Origin: Pantoea piersonii
GTDB lineage: Bacteria > Pseudomonadota > Gammaproteobacteria > Enterobacterales > Enterobacteriaceae
Direction of reading: 5' to 3'
Assembly (NCBI RefSeq): GCF_003612015.1
Contig: NZ_RARB01000008.1
Span: 398-64,397 of the forward strand
Length of the DNA: 64,000 bases
Shown: positions 10,172-23,843 of the stretch, in pieces
How positions within the stretch are numbered: the first letter of the stretch is position 1
How the letters are laid out: each line of letters starts with the position of its first letter
The notes under the pieces: generated by a model
What the model was told of the DNA's origin: nothing
The model's database searches: none
What the model saw: the letters and a program-made list of their open reading frames with translations, nothing else
Made by a program: the position numbers and the translations under genes

Positions 10172-11344
10172 TCATCCGGCGTTGGCGCGGACGATATCTG
10201 TGATCAGCTGATTCACCGGCGCCAGGTCGATCGCCAGCGCATTAGTGCTGTAGGCAGCCTGCTGGCGAACGCTGGTGGCGAGCATGCTGCCATCTTTATT
10301 TGTGGTATCGACTTTCACCAGCGTCGAGAGACCAATACGCAGCGGATGCTTCACGATATCATCCTGGTTAAGCTCGATACGCACCGGCAGACGCTGCACC
10401 ACTTTGATCCAGTTGCCGGTGGCGTTCTGCGCAGGCAGCAGCGAAAAAGCGCTGCCGGTGCCCATATCCAGGCCGACCACTTTGCCGTGATAGGTCACGT
10501 CGTCGCCGTAGATATCAGCCACGACCGTCGCGTCCTGTCCAATGCGTACGCCTGCCAGCTGCGTCTCTTTAAAGTTGGCGTCGATCCACAGGTTGGTGGC
10601 GGGAACCACGGCCATCAGCGCTGTACTGGTATCGATTTGCGAACCGACCTGCACGCTGCGGCGCGAGACATAACCGTCCATCGGGCTGCGAATATCGGTA
10701 CGCTGCAGCGCCAGCCAGGCGTCGCGCAGTTCAGCGGCGGCCTGTTTCACCGCAGGCTGATCCTCCAGCGAAGTGTTGAGGATCATCGCCTGATTCGCGT
10801 TGTACTGCTGCACCGCCACATCAAGCTGCGCTTTAGCGGTGGCAACCGCATCGCGCGAGTGCTGCAGCTCTTCGCGGCCGATCAGGTTAGAGGCACCCAG
10901 CGGCTCGCGACGTTTCAGATCGGCTTCCGCCTGTGCCAGCGCCGTTTGCTGCAGCGCGATGCTCGCCTGATACTGCTTAGCGTTGATCATCAGCTGATGC
11001 GTCTGACGCACGCTGGTGGCCAGCGCGGTCTGCGCTTTTTCAAACGCCTGTTCGGCGTCAGTTTTATCCAGCGAAACCAGCACGTCGCCTTTCTTGACGT
11101 AATCGGTGTCGTCAAACCAGACCTTATTGACGCTGCCCGACACCTGCGCCATCACCTGTACCTGGTTTCCGGCCACGTAAGCATCGTCCGTTTCCTGAAA
11201 GTGCCGCAGCACCAGGAACCAGTAAACACCCCATGCGATACCAGCCAGCACAAAAAGCAGCGCCAGCAGAAGCAGCACTTTTTTACGCGTCTTCTTTTTA
11301 TTGGCTGGCTGTTGCGGGCTTTGCGCCTCCGCCGTTGCACTCAT
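10172..11344 (-). CDS. emrA: Multidrug efflux membrane-fusion protein EmrA
   Basis: EmrA is the periplasmic adaptor linking EmrB to TolC. The 390-residue protein (same as E. coli) has a short cytoplasmic Lys/Arg-rich N-terminus, one membrane segment at about residues 25-48, a biotinyl-lipoyl half-motif (ETDDAYVAGNQVQV), a long alpha-helical hairpin and a beta-barrel domain (GTGSAFSLLPAQNATGNW). The frame opens at 11365, but ATG 11344 follows GGAG at good spacing and gives MSATAEAQSPQQP, matching E. coli. Its gene follows emrR by 147 bases. Confidence 0.96.
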   Translation of the reverse strand: MSATAEAQSPQQPANKKKTRKKVLLLLALLFVLAGIAWGVYWFLVLRHFQETDDAYVAGNQVQVMAQVSGSVNKVWFDDTDYVKKGDVLVSLDKTDAEQAFEKAQTALATSVRQTHQLMINAKQYQASIALQQTALAQAEADLKRREPLGASNLIGREELQHSRDAVATAKAQLDVAVQQYNANQAMILNTSLEDQPAVKQAAAELRDAWLALQRTDIRSPMDGYVSRRSVQVGSQIDTSTALMAVVPATNLWIDANFKETQLAGVRIGQDATVVADIYGDDVTYHGKVVGLDMGTGSAFSLLPAQNATGNWIKVVQRLPVRIELNQDDIVKHPLRIGLSTLVKVDTTNKDGSMLATSVRQQAAYSTNALAIDLAPVNQLITDIVRANAG

Positions 11345-11491
11345 GTCAATCTCCAACTGTTTCATATGTCGGGGCGCGATCGTCCCTTTTCACGGAGCCC
11401 GAGTCGAAAAAAGCCAGCGACAAGGCGCTGGCCGGATAAAAGGGGATTAAAATAACGGTTTCGACAGGTGATTGTGTCGCAGTTCTTGCTA

Positions 11492-12022
11492 TTAGCGAGA
11501 CAGGGAAGAGATGACCTGATCTTCGTCCATTTTATCGAGACGATTGAGTAGCTTACGCGTGATGCCTTCCAGCTGCGATTTTTCATCGTTCGACAGAGAA
11601 GACCAGAGATACTGCAGGCTCTGATGCTGGGGCGGCAGCAGCTGACGCAGAAACTCATTACCTTTTTCGGTCAGATGCAGATGGAGGCAGCGACGATCGT
11701 TATCGCTCTCGCGACGCTCGATCCAGCCGCGTTTCTCCAGCTCGTCTGCGATGCGCGTCGCATTGGTACGCGAAGAACCCAGCGCGGCGCTCAGCTCGGA
11801 CGGCTGAATGCTCTGGTTTTCCTGCGCGTCCAGCGTGATCAGCGCCATGAATAAGGTTTCGTTAATTCCCTGCGCCTTTAACATCTTATTGCGATTTTCC
11901 AGCAGCTTTCCCTGCATGTGCATGCACAGACGCGTCAGAATGATTTCGTGCAGCGGGAAATCTTTATGGCGATTTGCGCGGATGTTAAGCATCTGTTCAA
12001 TGGGAGTAAACGAACTTTCCAT
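11492..12022 (-). CDS. emrR: MarR-family repressor EmrR (MprA)
   Basis: This 176-residue winged-helix regulator represses emrRAB and is released by uncouplers and phenolics. The MarR DNA-binding core is clear: [32 protein letters not shown] followed by the wing [16 protein letters not shown] (given here as two adjoining parts). The first residues [12 protein letters not shown] match E. coli MprA. It is the first gene of the operon, so the pump genes sit under its own autoregulated promoter. Confidence 0.96.
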   Translation of the reverse strand: MESSFTPIEQMLNIRANRHKDFPLHEIILTRLCMHMQGKLLENRNKMLKAQGINETLFMALITLDAQENQSIQPSELSAALGSSRTNATRIADELEKRGWIERRESDNDRRCLHLHLTEKGNEFLRQLLPPQHQSLQYLWSSLSNDEKSQLEGITRKLLNRLDKMDEDQVISSLSR

Positions 12023-12338
12023 TATAAAAAAACCTCACTAGTTTCAACTAATATAGTAACGATGGTGACAGATTAAGCGTAGTCATTTTTACTCCGCGCA
12101 ATTGTTCAGAAGGTCACACAGTCGTCATCAGGTGTTTCCAGGCCACTCCCTGACCCTGGGCACGAAACCCTCGCTCACCGCCGCGGGCTGCTGTAGGAGT
12201 CGATATCAATACGGGAAGAAACTTTTTGTTTGCTAAATAATTTCGCAAGAAAAAATAACTTCTGTGAATAGATTTGATGCTAACCATAACAAAACTAACC
12301 ATTCGTGACCAGACTCAATCACATCTTTGGCATTTTAT
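12023..12338. promoter_or_regulatory. Upstream region of emrRAB
   Basis: This 316-base gap between emrR and an MFS gene holds no supported gene. Directly before emrR is an AT-rich stretch (about 12023-12062, with ACTAGTTTCAACTAATATAGT) that likely contains the promoter and autoregulatory operator, as in E. coli. The ygaZH genes that sit in this interval in E. coli are absent. Confidence 0.5.
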
Positions 12339-13526
12339 TTACTTACTTAACTGGGTTTCGAAACGATAGCCGCGCCACCAAATCAGCAGGTTGAGCAACG
12401 TCATGATCACACCTGCAGCGCAAACGCCGTACCAGCCGGCAGCGTGAAACGCGTTGGCGGAAAGAAGGGAGCCAAATGCGCCGCCGATAAAATAGCTGGT
12501 CATATAACCCGACGTGAGGCGATTACGCGCCTCAGGCATCTGGCTGTAGATCACGCTCTGGTTAGTGATATGCACGCCCTGCACCGCCAGGTCGAGCAGC
12601 AGAATGCCGACAATCAGCGCCGCCAGCGAGTGCGCGCCCAGCGCCGTCATTCCCCAGGAGGCGAGCATAATCAGCAGGCCCAGCGTGGTGGTGAGCCTGG
12701 CTTTGCCTTTATCCGCCAGCGACCCGGCCTGACGCGCGGCCAGCGCGCCCGCCGCGCCGACCAGACCCAGCAGACCGATTTCGCCTTCAGAGTAGCTGTA
12801 AGGCGGAGAGGCGAGCAGAAACGCCATTGAAGTCCAGAGCACGCTGAAGTTGGCGAAAGAGAGACAGCCGGTAAGGGCGCGGGTGCGGATAACGCGATTC
12901 GCCTTATAAAGCTGGAAAATCGATTTCAGCAGCTGCGGGTAGTTAAGCGACACCGAAGGTTTCACCTGCGGCAAAAAACGCCACAGCGCCAGCGCCATCA
13001 GCGCCATCAATACGCTGGCGGTCCAGTAAACGGTACGCCAGCCGCCCAGCTGCGCCAGCGCGCCCGCAACGGTGCGCGCCAGCAGAATGCCGAGCAGCAG
13101 GCCGCTCATCACCGTACCGACGATTTTGCCGCGCTTCTCTGGCGGCGCCAGCGTCGCGGCAAGCGGCACCAGGATCTGCGCTACGACTGAAAACAGCCCG
13201 GTCAGTACGGTGCCCAGCAGCAGCAGGGAAAAAGAGGAGGAGGTGGCGGTAATCACCATGCCGCCTGCGGCCAGCAGGCTCATACCGACGATCAGCGCGC
13301 GGCGTTCAAGCATATCGCCAAGCGGCACCAGCAGCAGCAGACCGCAGGCGTAGCCGAGCTGCGCTGTGGTGACGATAAACCCCGCCATGCTGACGGAGAG
13401 GCCGAAATTGCTGGCGACGGTATTGAGCAGCGGCTGCACATAGTAGTTGCTTGCTACGGAGAGCCCGGTGGCGATGGACATCAGCACGACCAGCGCAGGC
13501 GTCAACGTATGGCGATGAGTATTCAT
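12339..13526 (-). CDS. MFS exporter (position of E. coli ygaY)
   Basis: This 395-residue, 12-segment MFS protein resembles the DHA1-type efflux group. It starts with ALVVLMSIATGLSVASNYYVQPLL, a pattern seen in arabinose-polymer/drug exporter relatives, and has the loop GDMLERRALIV between segments 2 and 3. It lies between proX and emrR, the position of ygaY, which I recall as a broken gene in E. coli K-12; here the frame is intact. The substrate is unknown. A gap of about 150 bases and a terminator separate it from proX. Confidence 0.8.
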   Translation of the reverse strand: MNTHRHTLTPALVVLMSIATGLSVASNYYVQPLLNTVASNFGLSVSMAGFIVTTAQLGYACGLLLLVPLGDMLERRALIVGMSLLAAGGMVITATSSSFSLLLLGTVLTGLFSVVAQILVPLAATLAPPEKRGKIVGTVMSGLLLGILLARTVAGALAQLGGWRTVYWTASVLMALMALALWRFLPQVKPSVSLNYPQLLKSIFQLYKANRVIRTRALTGCLSFANFSVLWTSMAFLLASPPYSYSEGEIGLLGLVGAAGALAARQAGSLADKGKARLTTTLGLLIMLASWGMTALGAHSLAALIVGILLLDLAVQGVHITNQSVIYSQMPEARNRLTSGYMTSYFIGGAFGSLLSANAFHAAGWYGVCAAGVIMTLLNLLIWWRGYRFETQLSK

Positions 13527-13636
13527 TTATATATTAGGCAGGTAGTAATAATCATAATGGGGTAATAGTAACCCAAAAAACTATTTCATTAATGTGTAAA
13601 TTGACAGGACGTACCAGTCGGTACAGCAGAAAGCGA

Positions 13637-13658
13637 AGGGGCAGAGAGTTCTGCCCCT
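13637..13658 (-). terminator. Hairpin after proX
   Basis: AGGGGCAGA pairs with TCTGCCCCT across a short loop 16 bases after the proX stop. The trailing tract on the minus strand is only moderately T-rich, so it may act as a transcript stabiliser as much as a terminator. Confidence 0.55.
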
Positions 13659-13673
13659 GAAGTGAGTATTTAC

Positions 13674-14672
13674 TTATTTTGCGGCCGCAAGGGCGTCTTT
13701 AATCCACTGATCGAACTGCTGCTGGTGGGCTTTTATCCAGCCATCGACGTGGCGGTTAATATCCGCTTCAGATGCCTGGCCTGCATGCATCGCCGCGTTT
13801 TCCGCATTGATATCGGTAATCGGCAGCTTCATCTCGGCGAACAGTTTTGCCGCCGCCGGGTTTTTTTCAGCCCAGGCTTTGTTCGCTACGATATGCATGG
13901 TGTTAACCGGGAAACCGTAATTCGCGCCGTTAGCCAGTTTGGTGTCAACTTTGCTCTGCGCCCCAGGCAGCGACGAGAAGGGCACCTGCAGCCACACCAC
14001 ATCGCGGCCCGGCTTCAGCACGTCGCTCAGCCAGTATGGCGTCCAGGTATAGTAAAGAATCGGTTTGCCCTGCTTAAAGCGCGCCAGGGTATCGGCGATC
14101 ATCGCCGAGTAGTTGCCCATATTGGCGGTGACGGTGTCGCTCAGGCCGAACGCGGTGTTCTGATGATTGATAACCGCTTCGCAGCCCCAGCCCGGCGTGC
14201 AGCCGGTCATATCCGCTTTGCCGTCGCCGTTGCTGTCGAACAGCTTAGCGATTTTGGGATCTTTCAGCTGGGCGATATTGGTGATGTGGTACTGCTCGGC
14301 GGTTTTCTTGTCAATCAGGTAGCCCTGCGCCGCGCCAGAGACATAGGTGCCTGCACGGTAGAACTTTTTGTCGCCGCCGGCGGCGTTATACATATCGTCG
14401 TGCAGCGGCTGCCAGTTGGTGGCGATAAAAGTAATGTCGCCAGAGGCCATAGAGGTGTAGGCCACGTTGTAGTCGATTTCGCTCGGCTTCTCGACGCTAT
14501 AGCCCAGTTTTTCCAGCGCGCGACTTACCAGCAGGGTCTGAAAGCCCTCTTCGGCAATGGTGCTTTGCGCAGGCTTAACGGTAATGCCAGTGCCGGGGAG
14601 ATCGGCAGCGGAAGCCTGGGAGAGGGCGAGCGTGGTCAGCACGGCGGCGAGGAGAGGTGCGGTCTTGCGCAT
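13674..14672 (-). CDS. proX: Glycine betaine/proline-betaine binding protein ProX
   Basis: ProX is the periplasmic receptor of the ProU osmoprotectant importer. The 332-residue precursor has a Sec signal peptide of about 22 residues ending in SQASA before [15 protein letters not shown]. The mature part has the OpuAC fold with tryptophans in the ligand cage region ([16 protein letters not shown]). It follows proW by 57 bases and is the last gene of proVWX. ProU is osmotically induced in relatives. Confidence 0.96.
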   Translation of the reverse strand: MRKTAPLLAAVLTTLALSQASAADLPGTGITVKPAQSTIAEEGFQTLLVSRALEKLGYSVEKPSEIDYNVAYTSMASGDITFIATNWQPLHDDMYNAAGGDKKFYRAGTYVSGAAQGYLIDKKTAEQYHITNIAQLKDPKIAKLFDSNGDGKADMTGCTPGWGCEAVINHQNTAFGLSDTVTANMGNYSAMIADTLARFKQGKPILYYTWTPYWLSDVLKPGRDVVWLQVPFSSLPGAQSKVDTKLANGANYGFPVNTMHIVANKAWAEKNPAAAKLFAEMKLPITDINAENAAMHAGQASEADINRHVDGWIKAHQQQFDQWIKDALAAAK

Positions 14673-14729
14673 AGTTATTCCTTATTGTCGACGTTGCGAG
14701 GCGGGCGGCCGCGAAGGACCGCCCGAAAA

Positions 14730-15884
14730 TCAGGATTTACGGAAAGGACGCGTCAGCAGGCCAACCGGCCCGCTATGGCTCCAGTGGCGGCTGCCGCGGC
14801 TGCGGCCGTCGCGACCCACTGACTGGGTCAGACGATCGAGAATAATGGCGAGGATAACGATACCGACGCCGCCCACGGTGGCCAGTCCCATATCAAGACG
14901 GCCGATGCCGCGCAGCACCATCTGCCCCAGTCCGCCGACGGCGATCATTGAAGCGATCACCACCATCGACAGCGCCAGCATCAGCGTCTGGTTTACGCCC
15001 GCCATAATGGTCGGCATCGCCAGCGGCAGCTGCACTTTGAACAGCATCTGGCGCGGGCTGGCGCCAAAGGACTCGCTGGCTTCGATCAGATCGGCGGGGA
15101 CCTGCTTGATGCCGAGAATGGTCAGGCGCACCATCGGCGGCAGGGCGAAAATAATGGTGACCACCACGCCAGGCACATTGCCGATACCGAACAGCATGAC
15201 GATCGGTACCAGGTAGACGAATGCCGGCGTCGTCTGCATGGCGTCCAGCAGCGGCCGTATGATGCGGCCCGCGCGCTCGCTGCGCGCCAGCCAGATGCCC
15301 AGCGGCAGCCCGATGACGATACAGAACAGCAGTGCGGTAAGCACCAGCGCCAGCGTCACCATCGCCTGCGACCAGGCGCCGATAGCGCCGATCAGCACCA
15401 GCGAGATCAGCGTAGCGACGCCCATCGCCGGGCTGGCGATCTGCCAGGCGATCAGAGCGAACACCAGAATCGCTATCGGCGCGGGCAGGCTCTGCAGCAG
15501 ATGCTGAAAGGCGCTCAGGATATAGTCCACCGGCACGCGAATGCCCTGAAACACCGGACGGAAGTGATTGACCACCCAGTCGATGCCTTCGGTCACCCAG
15601 CGATCGAGCGGGATCCAGGTTTTATGGAAGGGATCGAGCAGATTAAAATGTTCCGGTTGCGGCGCAGGCGCGCTGCTCAGCCAGTCGCTGCCGCTGCTGG
15701 CGGCGCTATGCGCGGTGCTGCCGTCGGGCGTTCCCCAGGCGTCGGCGCCGTTGCCGGCGGGCGCGGCGCTCTGTGTTGCGGCATCACCCGCGCCTGACCA
15801 GGGATCGCTGCTCGCCTGCGCGGCATCGGTGGAGTGAGGCGCGGCGCTTGCGCTATCCCAGGGTTGACTGTTTTGTTCACTCAT
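14730..15884 (-). CDS. proW: Glycine betaine ABC permease ProW
   Basis: ProW is the membrane-spanning subunit of ProU. The 384-residue protein has an N-terminal periplasmic/low-complexity part of about 75 residues, a conserved stretch [17 protein letters not shown], then several membrane segments with the BPD permease motif [20 protein letters not shown] (EAA loop that contacts ProV). It is about 30 residues longer than E. coli ProW, with the extra length in the N-terminus, where Asp/Ser-Pro-Trp units recur. Its start overlaps the proV stop by four bases (ATGA), indicating translational coupling. Confidence 0.94.
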   Translation of the reverse strand: MSEQNSQPWDSASAAPHSTDAAQASSDPWSGAGDAATQSAAPAGNGADAWGTPDGSTAHSAASSGSDWLSSAPAPQPEHFNLLDPFHKTWIPLDRWVTEGIDWVVNHFRPVFQGIRVPVDYILSAFQHLLQSLPAPIAILVFALIAWQIASPAMGVATLISLVLIGAIGAWSQAMVTLALVLTALLFCIVIGLPLGIWLARSERAGRIIRPLLDAMQTTPAFVYLVPIVMLFGIGNVPGVVVTIIFALPPMVRLTILGIKQVPADLIEASESFGASPRQMLFKVQLPLAMPTIMAGVNQTLMLALSMVVIASMIAVGGLGQMVLRGIGRLDMGLATVGGVGIVILAIILDRLTQSVGRDGRSRGSRHWSHSGPVGLLTRPFRKS

Positions 15885-17077
15885 GACGAAGCTCCCTCAC
15901 GATCTAAAGCGCGTAACAACATGCCTTTGGAAATGATACCGACGTACTGATTCTCTTCGCCCACCACCGGCACGGCGCAGGGCGCGTGCGCGACGTGGCC
16001 GAGCAGTTCGTTCAGCGAGGTATCAGAGGGAACGGCGGCTGGCGCGTCGAGCAGGGCGCTCTCCAGCCCTTCGCCTGCCGCCAGCGCCGCTTTCAGCGAG
16101 TCGGTGGAGACCACGCCGATAAATTTTTGCTTCTCCAGTACATAGCCGAATTCGCGATCCTCGTCCTGCAGCAGTTTGATGGCGGAGCGCGGGCCAAAGC
16201 CGGGTGCCTTGCGGATCAGCGCGCCAGCGCTGCGGCGGGCGATATCTTTCGCGCTAAAGACGTGGCTGATATCGACGCCGCGGAAGAAGGTGCGCACATA
16301 GTCGTTGGCCGGATTATTGAGAATTTCATCCGGCGTGCCGACCTGCACCACTTCGCCGCCCTGCATAATGGCGATGCGGTCGCCGATGCGCATCGCTTCG
16401 TCGAGATCGTGGGAAATAAAAATAATGGTGCGCTGATGTTTCGCCTGCAGCTTAACCAGCTCATCCTGCATTTCGGTGCGGATCAGCGGATCGAGCGCTG
16501 AAAACGCCTCGTCCATCAGCAAAATATCGGGATTAATCGCCAGCGCGCGGGCTAATCCAACGCGCTGGCGCATGCCGCCGGAAAGTTCATCGGGATAAGC
16601 ATGCGCATAATTTTCCAGGCCGACCTGACGCAGCGCGTCCAGCGCTTTTTCCTGGCGTTCCGCCAGCGGGACGCCAGCTAATTCCATGCCGAAGGCGGTA
16701 TTATTTAGCACGTTCATATGCGGCATCAGCGCAAACGACTGGAATACCATACTGATTTTATTTCTGCGCACCTCGCGCAGTTCGCTGTCGGATATTTTTG
16801 CAATATCGACGCCGTCAATGATTACCTGACCGCGGGTGGGTTCTATCAGACGATTGAGAAGGCGAACCATGGTCGATTTTCCGGAGCCGGAGAGTCCCAT
16901 GATGACGAATATCTCGCCTTCTTCAATGGCCAGACTGGCGTTTTTGACGCCCAGAGACAGACCGGTTTTCGCCAGAATGGTCTCTTTGCTTTCCCCTTTC
17001 TCAATATATTTAAAGGCGCGATCGGGGTTTTCCCCGAATATTTTATACAGGTTTTTTACTTCAAGTTTAATTGCCAT
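15881..17077 (-). CDS. proV: Glycine betaine ABC ATPase ProV
   Basis: ProV is the ATPase of ProU. The 398 residues (E. coli 400) contain Walker [10 protein letters not shown], signature [15 protein letters not shown], Walker [13 protein letters not shown] and the switch histidine in [12 protein letters not shown]-terminal pair of CBS domains (about residues 280-398, ending [15 protein letters not shown]) senses ionic strength in this family. It is the first gene of proVWX. The following nrd genes lie on the same strand upstream, behind a terminator. Confidence 0.96.
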   Translation of the reverse strand: MAIKLEVKNLYKIFGENPDRAFKYIEKGESKETILAKTGLSLGVKNASLAIEEGEIFVIMGLSGSGKSTMVRLLNRLIEPTRGQVIIDGVDIAKISDSELREVRRNKISMVFQSFALMPHMNVLNNTAFGMELAGVPLAERQEKALDALRQVGLENYAHAYPDELSGGMRQRVGLARALAINPDILLMDEAFSALDPLIRTEMQDELVKLQAKHQRTIIFISHDLDEAMRIGDRIAIMQGGEVVQVGTPDEILNNPANDYVRTFFRGVDISHVFSAKDIARRSAGALIRKAPGFGPRSAIKLLQDEDREFGYVLEKQKFIGVVSTDSLKAALAAGEGLESALLDAPAAVPSDTSLNELLGHVAHAPCAVPVVGEENQYVGIISKGMLLRALDREGASS

Positions 17078-17420
17078 GCAGTGATATAATCCTGTTTAAT
17101 TTATTTTGAAGTTCAGCTTTCCTGGTTAAATTTAAGCGGCTCATACCGTACCATACTGACATTATCTGACAACCCTGGATGGCGATATTCATGGTCAGGG
17201 AAGGGGCGCAAACGGCAGAATTTCCAGTGCTCACAAGGGATAAGGGGCCGCTAATTTTTTGCCAGGGCGATCGTGAATTATGGCGATTTGGCGCCGTAAA
17301 AAGCAAAATTGCCAGAAAAGAGCGAGCCGAAATGGCGTAATTAGCACGTCATCAGTGCGTCATATTTGCGAAATAAAAAGGTGATTGCTGGCGAAATAGG
17401 GGCGGGAAAGAGGGCGATAA
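17078..17420. promoter_or_regulatory. Non-coding region upstream of proVWX
   Basis: About 340 AT-rich bases separate the nrdF terminator from proV. No gene is supported. By analogy with E. coli proU this interval should carry the osmotically regulated promoter(s) and an upstream H-NS-responsive region, but I could not single out a convincing -10/-35 pair. Confidence 0.45.
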
Positions 17421-17450
17421 AATAAAAATATCGGGCCGCAACGGGCCCGA
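17421..17450 (-). terminator. Terminator of nrdHIEF
   Basis: On the minus strand TCGGGCC and GGCCCGA pair across a six-base loop and are followed by TATTTTTATTTT. It begins 11 bases after the nrdF stop. Confidence 0.9.
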
Positions 17451-17460
17451 CAGCAGAGGA

Positions 17461-20567
<3,107 letters not shown>

Positions 20568-20954
20568 AATTGGGTTACTCCCGCTTTAACCGTGGCGATG
20601 TCTTCCGGCGTTCCCATCAGCTCAAAGCGGTAGAGCACAGGAACCTGGCATTTTTGCGCGATAATGTCGCCGGCCAGGCAGTAAGCCTCGCCGAAATTGC
20701 GGTTGCCCGCTGCGATCACGCCGCGAATGCCGCGCCGGTTCGATTCATCATTAAGAAAGTGAATAACCTGTCTGGGCACCGCGCCGCGACTGCCGCCGCC
20801 GCCATAGCTCGGCACCACCAGGATATAGGGCTGGTGGTGCTGCAGACGCGCGGAGAGGTCGAGAGGAATGCGGCGCGCCGGCAGCCCCAGACGGGCAATA
20901 AACCGGTGGGTGTTTTCCGACTGGCTGGAAAAATAGACCAGTGGAAACATGGCG

Positions 20955-21197
20955 CTACTCTCCTGCCGCCGCAAGCTGACGCAGACCGGCGATTTTGTCC
21001 GGGCGGAAGCCGCTCCAGTGCTCGCCATCCGCCATCACCACCGGCACCTGGCGGTAACCGAGCGATTTCAGGCCGTCAACGGCGTCAGGCTGCGCGTCGA
21101 GATTGATCAGCTGATAGTCGATGCCATGACGATCCATAGCGTTTTTGGTGGCGCTGCACTGGACACAGTTATCTTTTGTGTAAATAATAATGCGCAT
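20955..21197 (-). CDS. nrdH: Glutaredoxin-like NrdH
   Basis: NrdH is the hydrogen donor for NrdEF: glutaredoxin-like in sequence and thioredoxin-like in reductase specificity. The 80-residue protein has the redox motif CVQC at residues 11-14, the cis-proline stretch VPVV and the family C-terminal motif WSGFRPDKI. It is the first gene of nrdHIEF. Two NrdR boxes lie upstream. Confidence 0.96.
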   Translation of the reverse strand: MRIIIYTKDNCVQCSATKNAMDRHGIDYQLINLDAQPDAVDGLKSLGYRQVPVVMADGEHWSGFRPDKIAGLRQLAAAGE

Positions 21198-21305
21198 GAT
21201 TCGTATTTCCTTTCTGTCATGGACAAGGTATCTGTGATACGTAAGCGGATGCCTCTGTTTCAGGCTTCGTTGCCGCTCACATCTTGTGTCTGGTTGATAG
21301 AAAGA

Positions 21306-21352
21306 ATACTAGATATAGTGGTGTTTAAATTCAAGCGCACCATATATAGATA
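21306..21352. promoter_or_regulatory. Tandem NrdR boxes upstream of nrdH
   Basis: Two 16-base boxes, 21306-21321 and 21337-21352, match the NrdR consensus acaCwAtATaTwGtgt at its core: CTAGATATAG and CCATATATAG. Their starts are 31 bases apart, that is three helical turns, the spacing known for NrdR operators in E. coli. They place nrdHIEF under the dATP/ATP-sensing repressor NrdR. Confidence 0.85.
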
Positions 21353-21451
21353 TCTGGGCAATAAATCAGCAAGGGGCGGCTAAAGCCAGGCGACATGCGG
21401 TTCGGGGCAGCGCAAAAATTTTTGTAAAGATGGCGGGGCAGGAAAGAGGCG

Positions 21452-21479
21452 AAAAAAAGCCCCGCTTACGCGAGGCTTA
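21452..21479 (-). terminator. Terminator after ygaM
   Basis: On the minus strand AAGCCTCGC and GCGGGGCTT pair (one mismatch) and are followed by seven T, just after the ygaM stop. Confidence 0.87.
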
Positions 21480-21496
21480 GTGCATTTTAATGGAGA

Positions 21497-21814
21497 TTAA
21501 CGGCGGCCGACCAGCAGCGCGCCTAACACCAGGCCAACGGCGGCACCGATGCCCACGCCGTACCAGGGTTTATCATGCACGTAGGCGTCCACCTGGTAGC
21601 TCGCATCACGCGCCGCCTGGGAAACGCGGTTATGACCGCCGTTCAGCTTCGCGCGCGTCTGCTTCAGCAGCGCCTGCGCCTGGCTGCGCGCAGAGTCCAC
21701 TTCATCTTTTGCTTCGCTACCGTAGGATTTCAGCAGCGCTTCCAGCGAATCAGCGAGCTCGTTTACATCCTGGTTAACATCAATGTCATCGTTTTTTGTG
21801 GTTCGATTAAACAT
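21497..21814 (-). CDS. ygaM: DUF883 inner-membrane/ribosome-associated protein YgaM
   Basis: The 105-residue protein belongs to the ElaB/YqjD/YgaM family. Residues 1-80 are charged and helical. The tail has one membrane segment (GVGIGAAVGLVLGALLVGRR), giving a C-tail-anchored protein facing the cytoplasm. Family members bind stationary-phase ribosomes and are linked to stress responses. The specific role of YgaM is uncertain. It is a single gene with its own terminator, divergent from ygaC. Confidence 0.88.
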   Translation of the reverse strand: MFNRTTKNDDIDVNQDVNELADSLEALLKSYGSEAKDEVDSARSQAQALLKQTRAKLNGGHNRVSQAARDASYQVDAYVHDKPWYGVGIGAAVGLVLGALLVGRR

Positions 21815-21966
21815 TTTTTCGCTCCCTTTGATTTTGAAAGTAATACTGAGTGTAGACGATACGCGGATAAACGCATCGGCAGGACGGGGGTTTAGGGAAA
21901 TTCCGAAAGCCGCACGGCGGCGTGCTGTTGTAAGGTTGCGAGGCTTGAAAGAGGAGAGGAAAGAGC

Positions 21967-22302
21967 ATGTATTTACGACCCGATGAGGTAGCGCGCGTTC
22001 TGGAAAAGGCGGGATTTGAAGTTGACGAAGTCACGCCAAAAGCTTACGGCTATCGCCGTGGCGACAGCTATGTCTATGTTAACCGCGAAGCCCGTATGGG
22101 ACGCACGGCGCTGGTGATCCACCCCACGTTAAAAGAGAAGAGTCAGCCGTTTGCCGAACCGGCGTCAGAGATGAAGACCTGCGATCACTACACGCGGTTT
22201 CCACTCTATCTGGCGGGCGAGTCGCAGGAGCACTACGGCATTCCCCACGGTTTCAGTTCACGTATCGCCCTGGAACGCTACCTGCAAAGCGTTTTCGGCT
22301 GA
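21967..22302 (+). CDS. ygaC: DUF2002 family protein YgaC
   Basis: This 111-residue cytoplasmic protein matches E. coli YgaC (114 aa) from [17 protein letters not shown] to the conserved end [18 protein letters not shown]. The family has no established biochemical function. In E. coli it is reported as Fur-regulated. I saw no clear Fur box upstream here. A GAGAGGAAAGAG purine stretch before ATG 21967 serves as ribosome site. Confidence 0.9.
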   Translation: MYLRPDEVARVLEKAGFEVDEVTPKAYGYRRGDSYVYVNREARMGRTALVIHPTLKEKSQPFAEPASEMKTCDHYTRFPLYLAGESQEHYGIPHGFSSRIALERYLQSVFG

Positions 22303-22436
22303 TAGCGGCCAGCCCCGTCAGCGCGGGGCACGGCGCTGTTTTTTATCAAATCCTTATCTTTTATCACGTTGCAATTCCCACCGGCGACGCGTATAACCCT
22401 GCCATATAGATGTTTAGACGTCCATACGGATAAAAG

Positions 22437-23843
22437 ATGAGCGAGCAGAAAAACCCGTCACGGGAACACTTTAAGCGCACCATGAAAACGCGCCATCTGG
22501 TGATGTTATCGCTGGGCGGCGTAATCGGCACCGGGCTGTTTTTTAATACCGGCTATATCATTTCCACCACCGGCGCGGCGGGCACGCTGCTCGCCTACCT
22601 GATTGGCGCGCTGGTAGTGTGGCTGGTGATGGTCTGTCTGGGGGAGCTGTCGGTGGCGATGCCGGAAACCGGCGCGTTCCACGTCTATGCGGCGCGCTAT
22701 CTCAGTCCCGCTACCGGCTATACCGTCGCCTGGCTCTACTGGCTGACCTGGACGGTGGCGCTCGGCTCCAGCTTTACCGCCGCAGGCTTCTGCATGCAGT
22801 ACTGGTTTCCGCAGGTGCCGGTGTGGATCTGGTGCCTGCTGTTTTGCGTCGCCATCTACCTGCTGAATATTATCTCCACGCGCTTCTTCGCCGAAGGGGA
22901 GTTCTGGTTCTCGCTTGTCAAAGTCGTCACCATCATCGCCTTTATCGTGCTGGGCGCGGCGGCGATGTTCGGCTTTATCCCGCTAAAGGATGGCAGCGCC
23001 GCGCCGGGGCTAAGCAACCTCACCCAGCACGGCTGGCTGCCGCACGGCGTGCTGCCGATTATCATGACCATGGTGGCGGTGAACTTCGCCTTTTCCGGCA
23101 CCGAGCTTATCGGCATCGCCGCGGGCGAAACGGAAAACCCGCAAAAAGTGCTGCCGCTGGCGATCCGTACCACGGTAGCGCGGCTGATCATCTTCTTTGT
23201 CGGTACGGTGCTGGTGCTGGCGGCGCTGATCCCGATGGATCAGGCGGGCATCGTCAAAAGCCCCTTTGTGCTGGTGTTTGAAAAGATCGGCCTTCCTTAT
23301 GCGGCGGATATCGTGAATTTCGTTATCCTCACGGCGATCCTCTCCGCGGCTAACTCCGGGCTCTACGCGTCAGGGCGTATGCTCTGGTCGCTGGCGAACG
23401 AGAAGACGCTGCCGCGCTGCTTCGCCCGCGTCAATAAACGCGGCGTGCCGCAGCTGGCGATCACCGTCAGTATGCTGGGCGGCGTGCTGGCGCTGCTCTC
23501 CAGCGTTATCGCGCCGGATACGGTATTTGTCGCGCTATCGGCCATCTCCGGCTTTGCGGTGGTGGTGGTCTGGCTCAGCATCTGCGCCTCGCACTATATG
23601 TTCCGCCGCCGCCATCTGGCGCAGGGCAGGGCGCTGAGCGAGCTAACCTACCGCGCGCCGCTCTATCCGCTGACGCCGATACTGGGCTTTGCCCTTTGCC
23701 TGCTGGCGTGCGTCGGACTGGCGTTCGATCCCTCGCAGCGCATCGCGCTCTGGTGTGGCATTCCCTTTGTGCTGCTCTGCTATGGGGTTTACGCTATTAC
23801 TCATAAAAAATCGCAGGCTGAGGAGGCCAGAAATGCAGCATAA
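22437..23843 (+). CDS. mmuP: S-methylmethionine permease MmuP
   Basis: The 468-residue protein is an amino acid-polyamine-organocation (AAT) family permease with about 12 membrane segments. The family signature [20 protein letters not shown] is near the N-terminus, and the conserved stretch [19 protein letters not shown] lies mid-protein. Its end overlaps the start of mmuM by 11 bases, and the pair imports and uses S-methylmethionine as a methyl source for methionine. In E. coli the pair lies elsewhere on the chromosome, so its location here is a lineage feature. Confidence 0.92.
   Translation: MSEQKNPSREHFKRTMKTRHLVMLSLGGVIGTGLFFNTGYIISTTGAAGTLLAYLIGALVVWLVMVCLGELSVAMPETGAFHVYAARYLSPATGYTVAWLYWLTWTVALGSSFTAAGFCMQYWFPQVPVWIWCLLFCVAIYLLNIISTRFFAEGEFWFSLVKVVTIIAFIVLGAAAMFGFIPLKDGSAAPGLSNLTQHGWLPHGVLPIIMTMVAVNFAFSGTELIGIAAGETENPQKVLPLAIRTTVARLIIFFVGTVLVLAALIPMDQAGIVKSPFVLVFEKIGLPYAADIVNFVILTAILSAANSGLYASGRMLWSLANEKTLPRCFARVNKRGVPQLAITVSMLGGVLALLSSVIAPDTVFVALSAISGFAVVVVWLSICASHYMFRRRHLAQGRALSELTYRAPLYPLTPILGFALCLLACVGLAFDPSQRIALWCGIPFVLLCYGVYAITHKKSQAEEARNAA

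Noticed and set aside
9770..11455. 561-residue plus-strand frame over emrA/emrB
   Set aside because: It spans two well-supported minus-strand genes and shows no motif.
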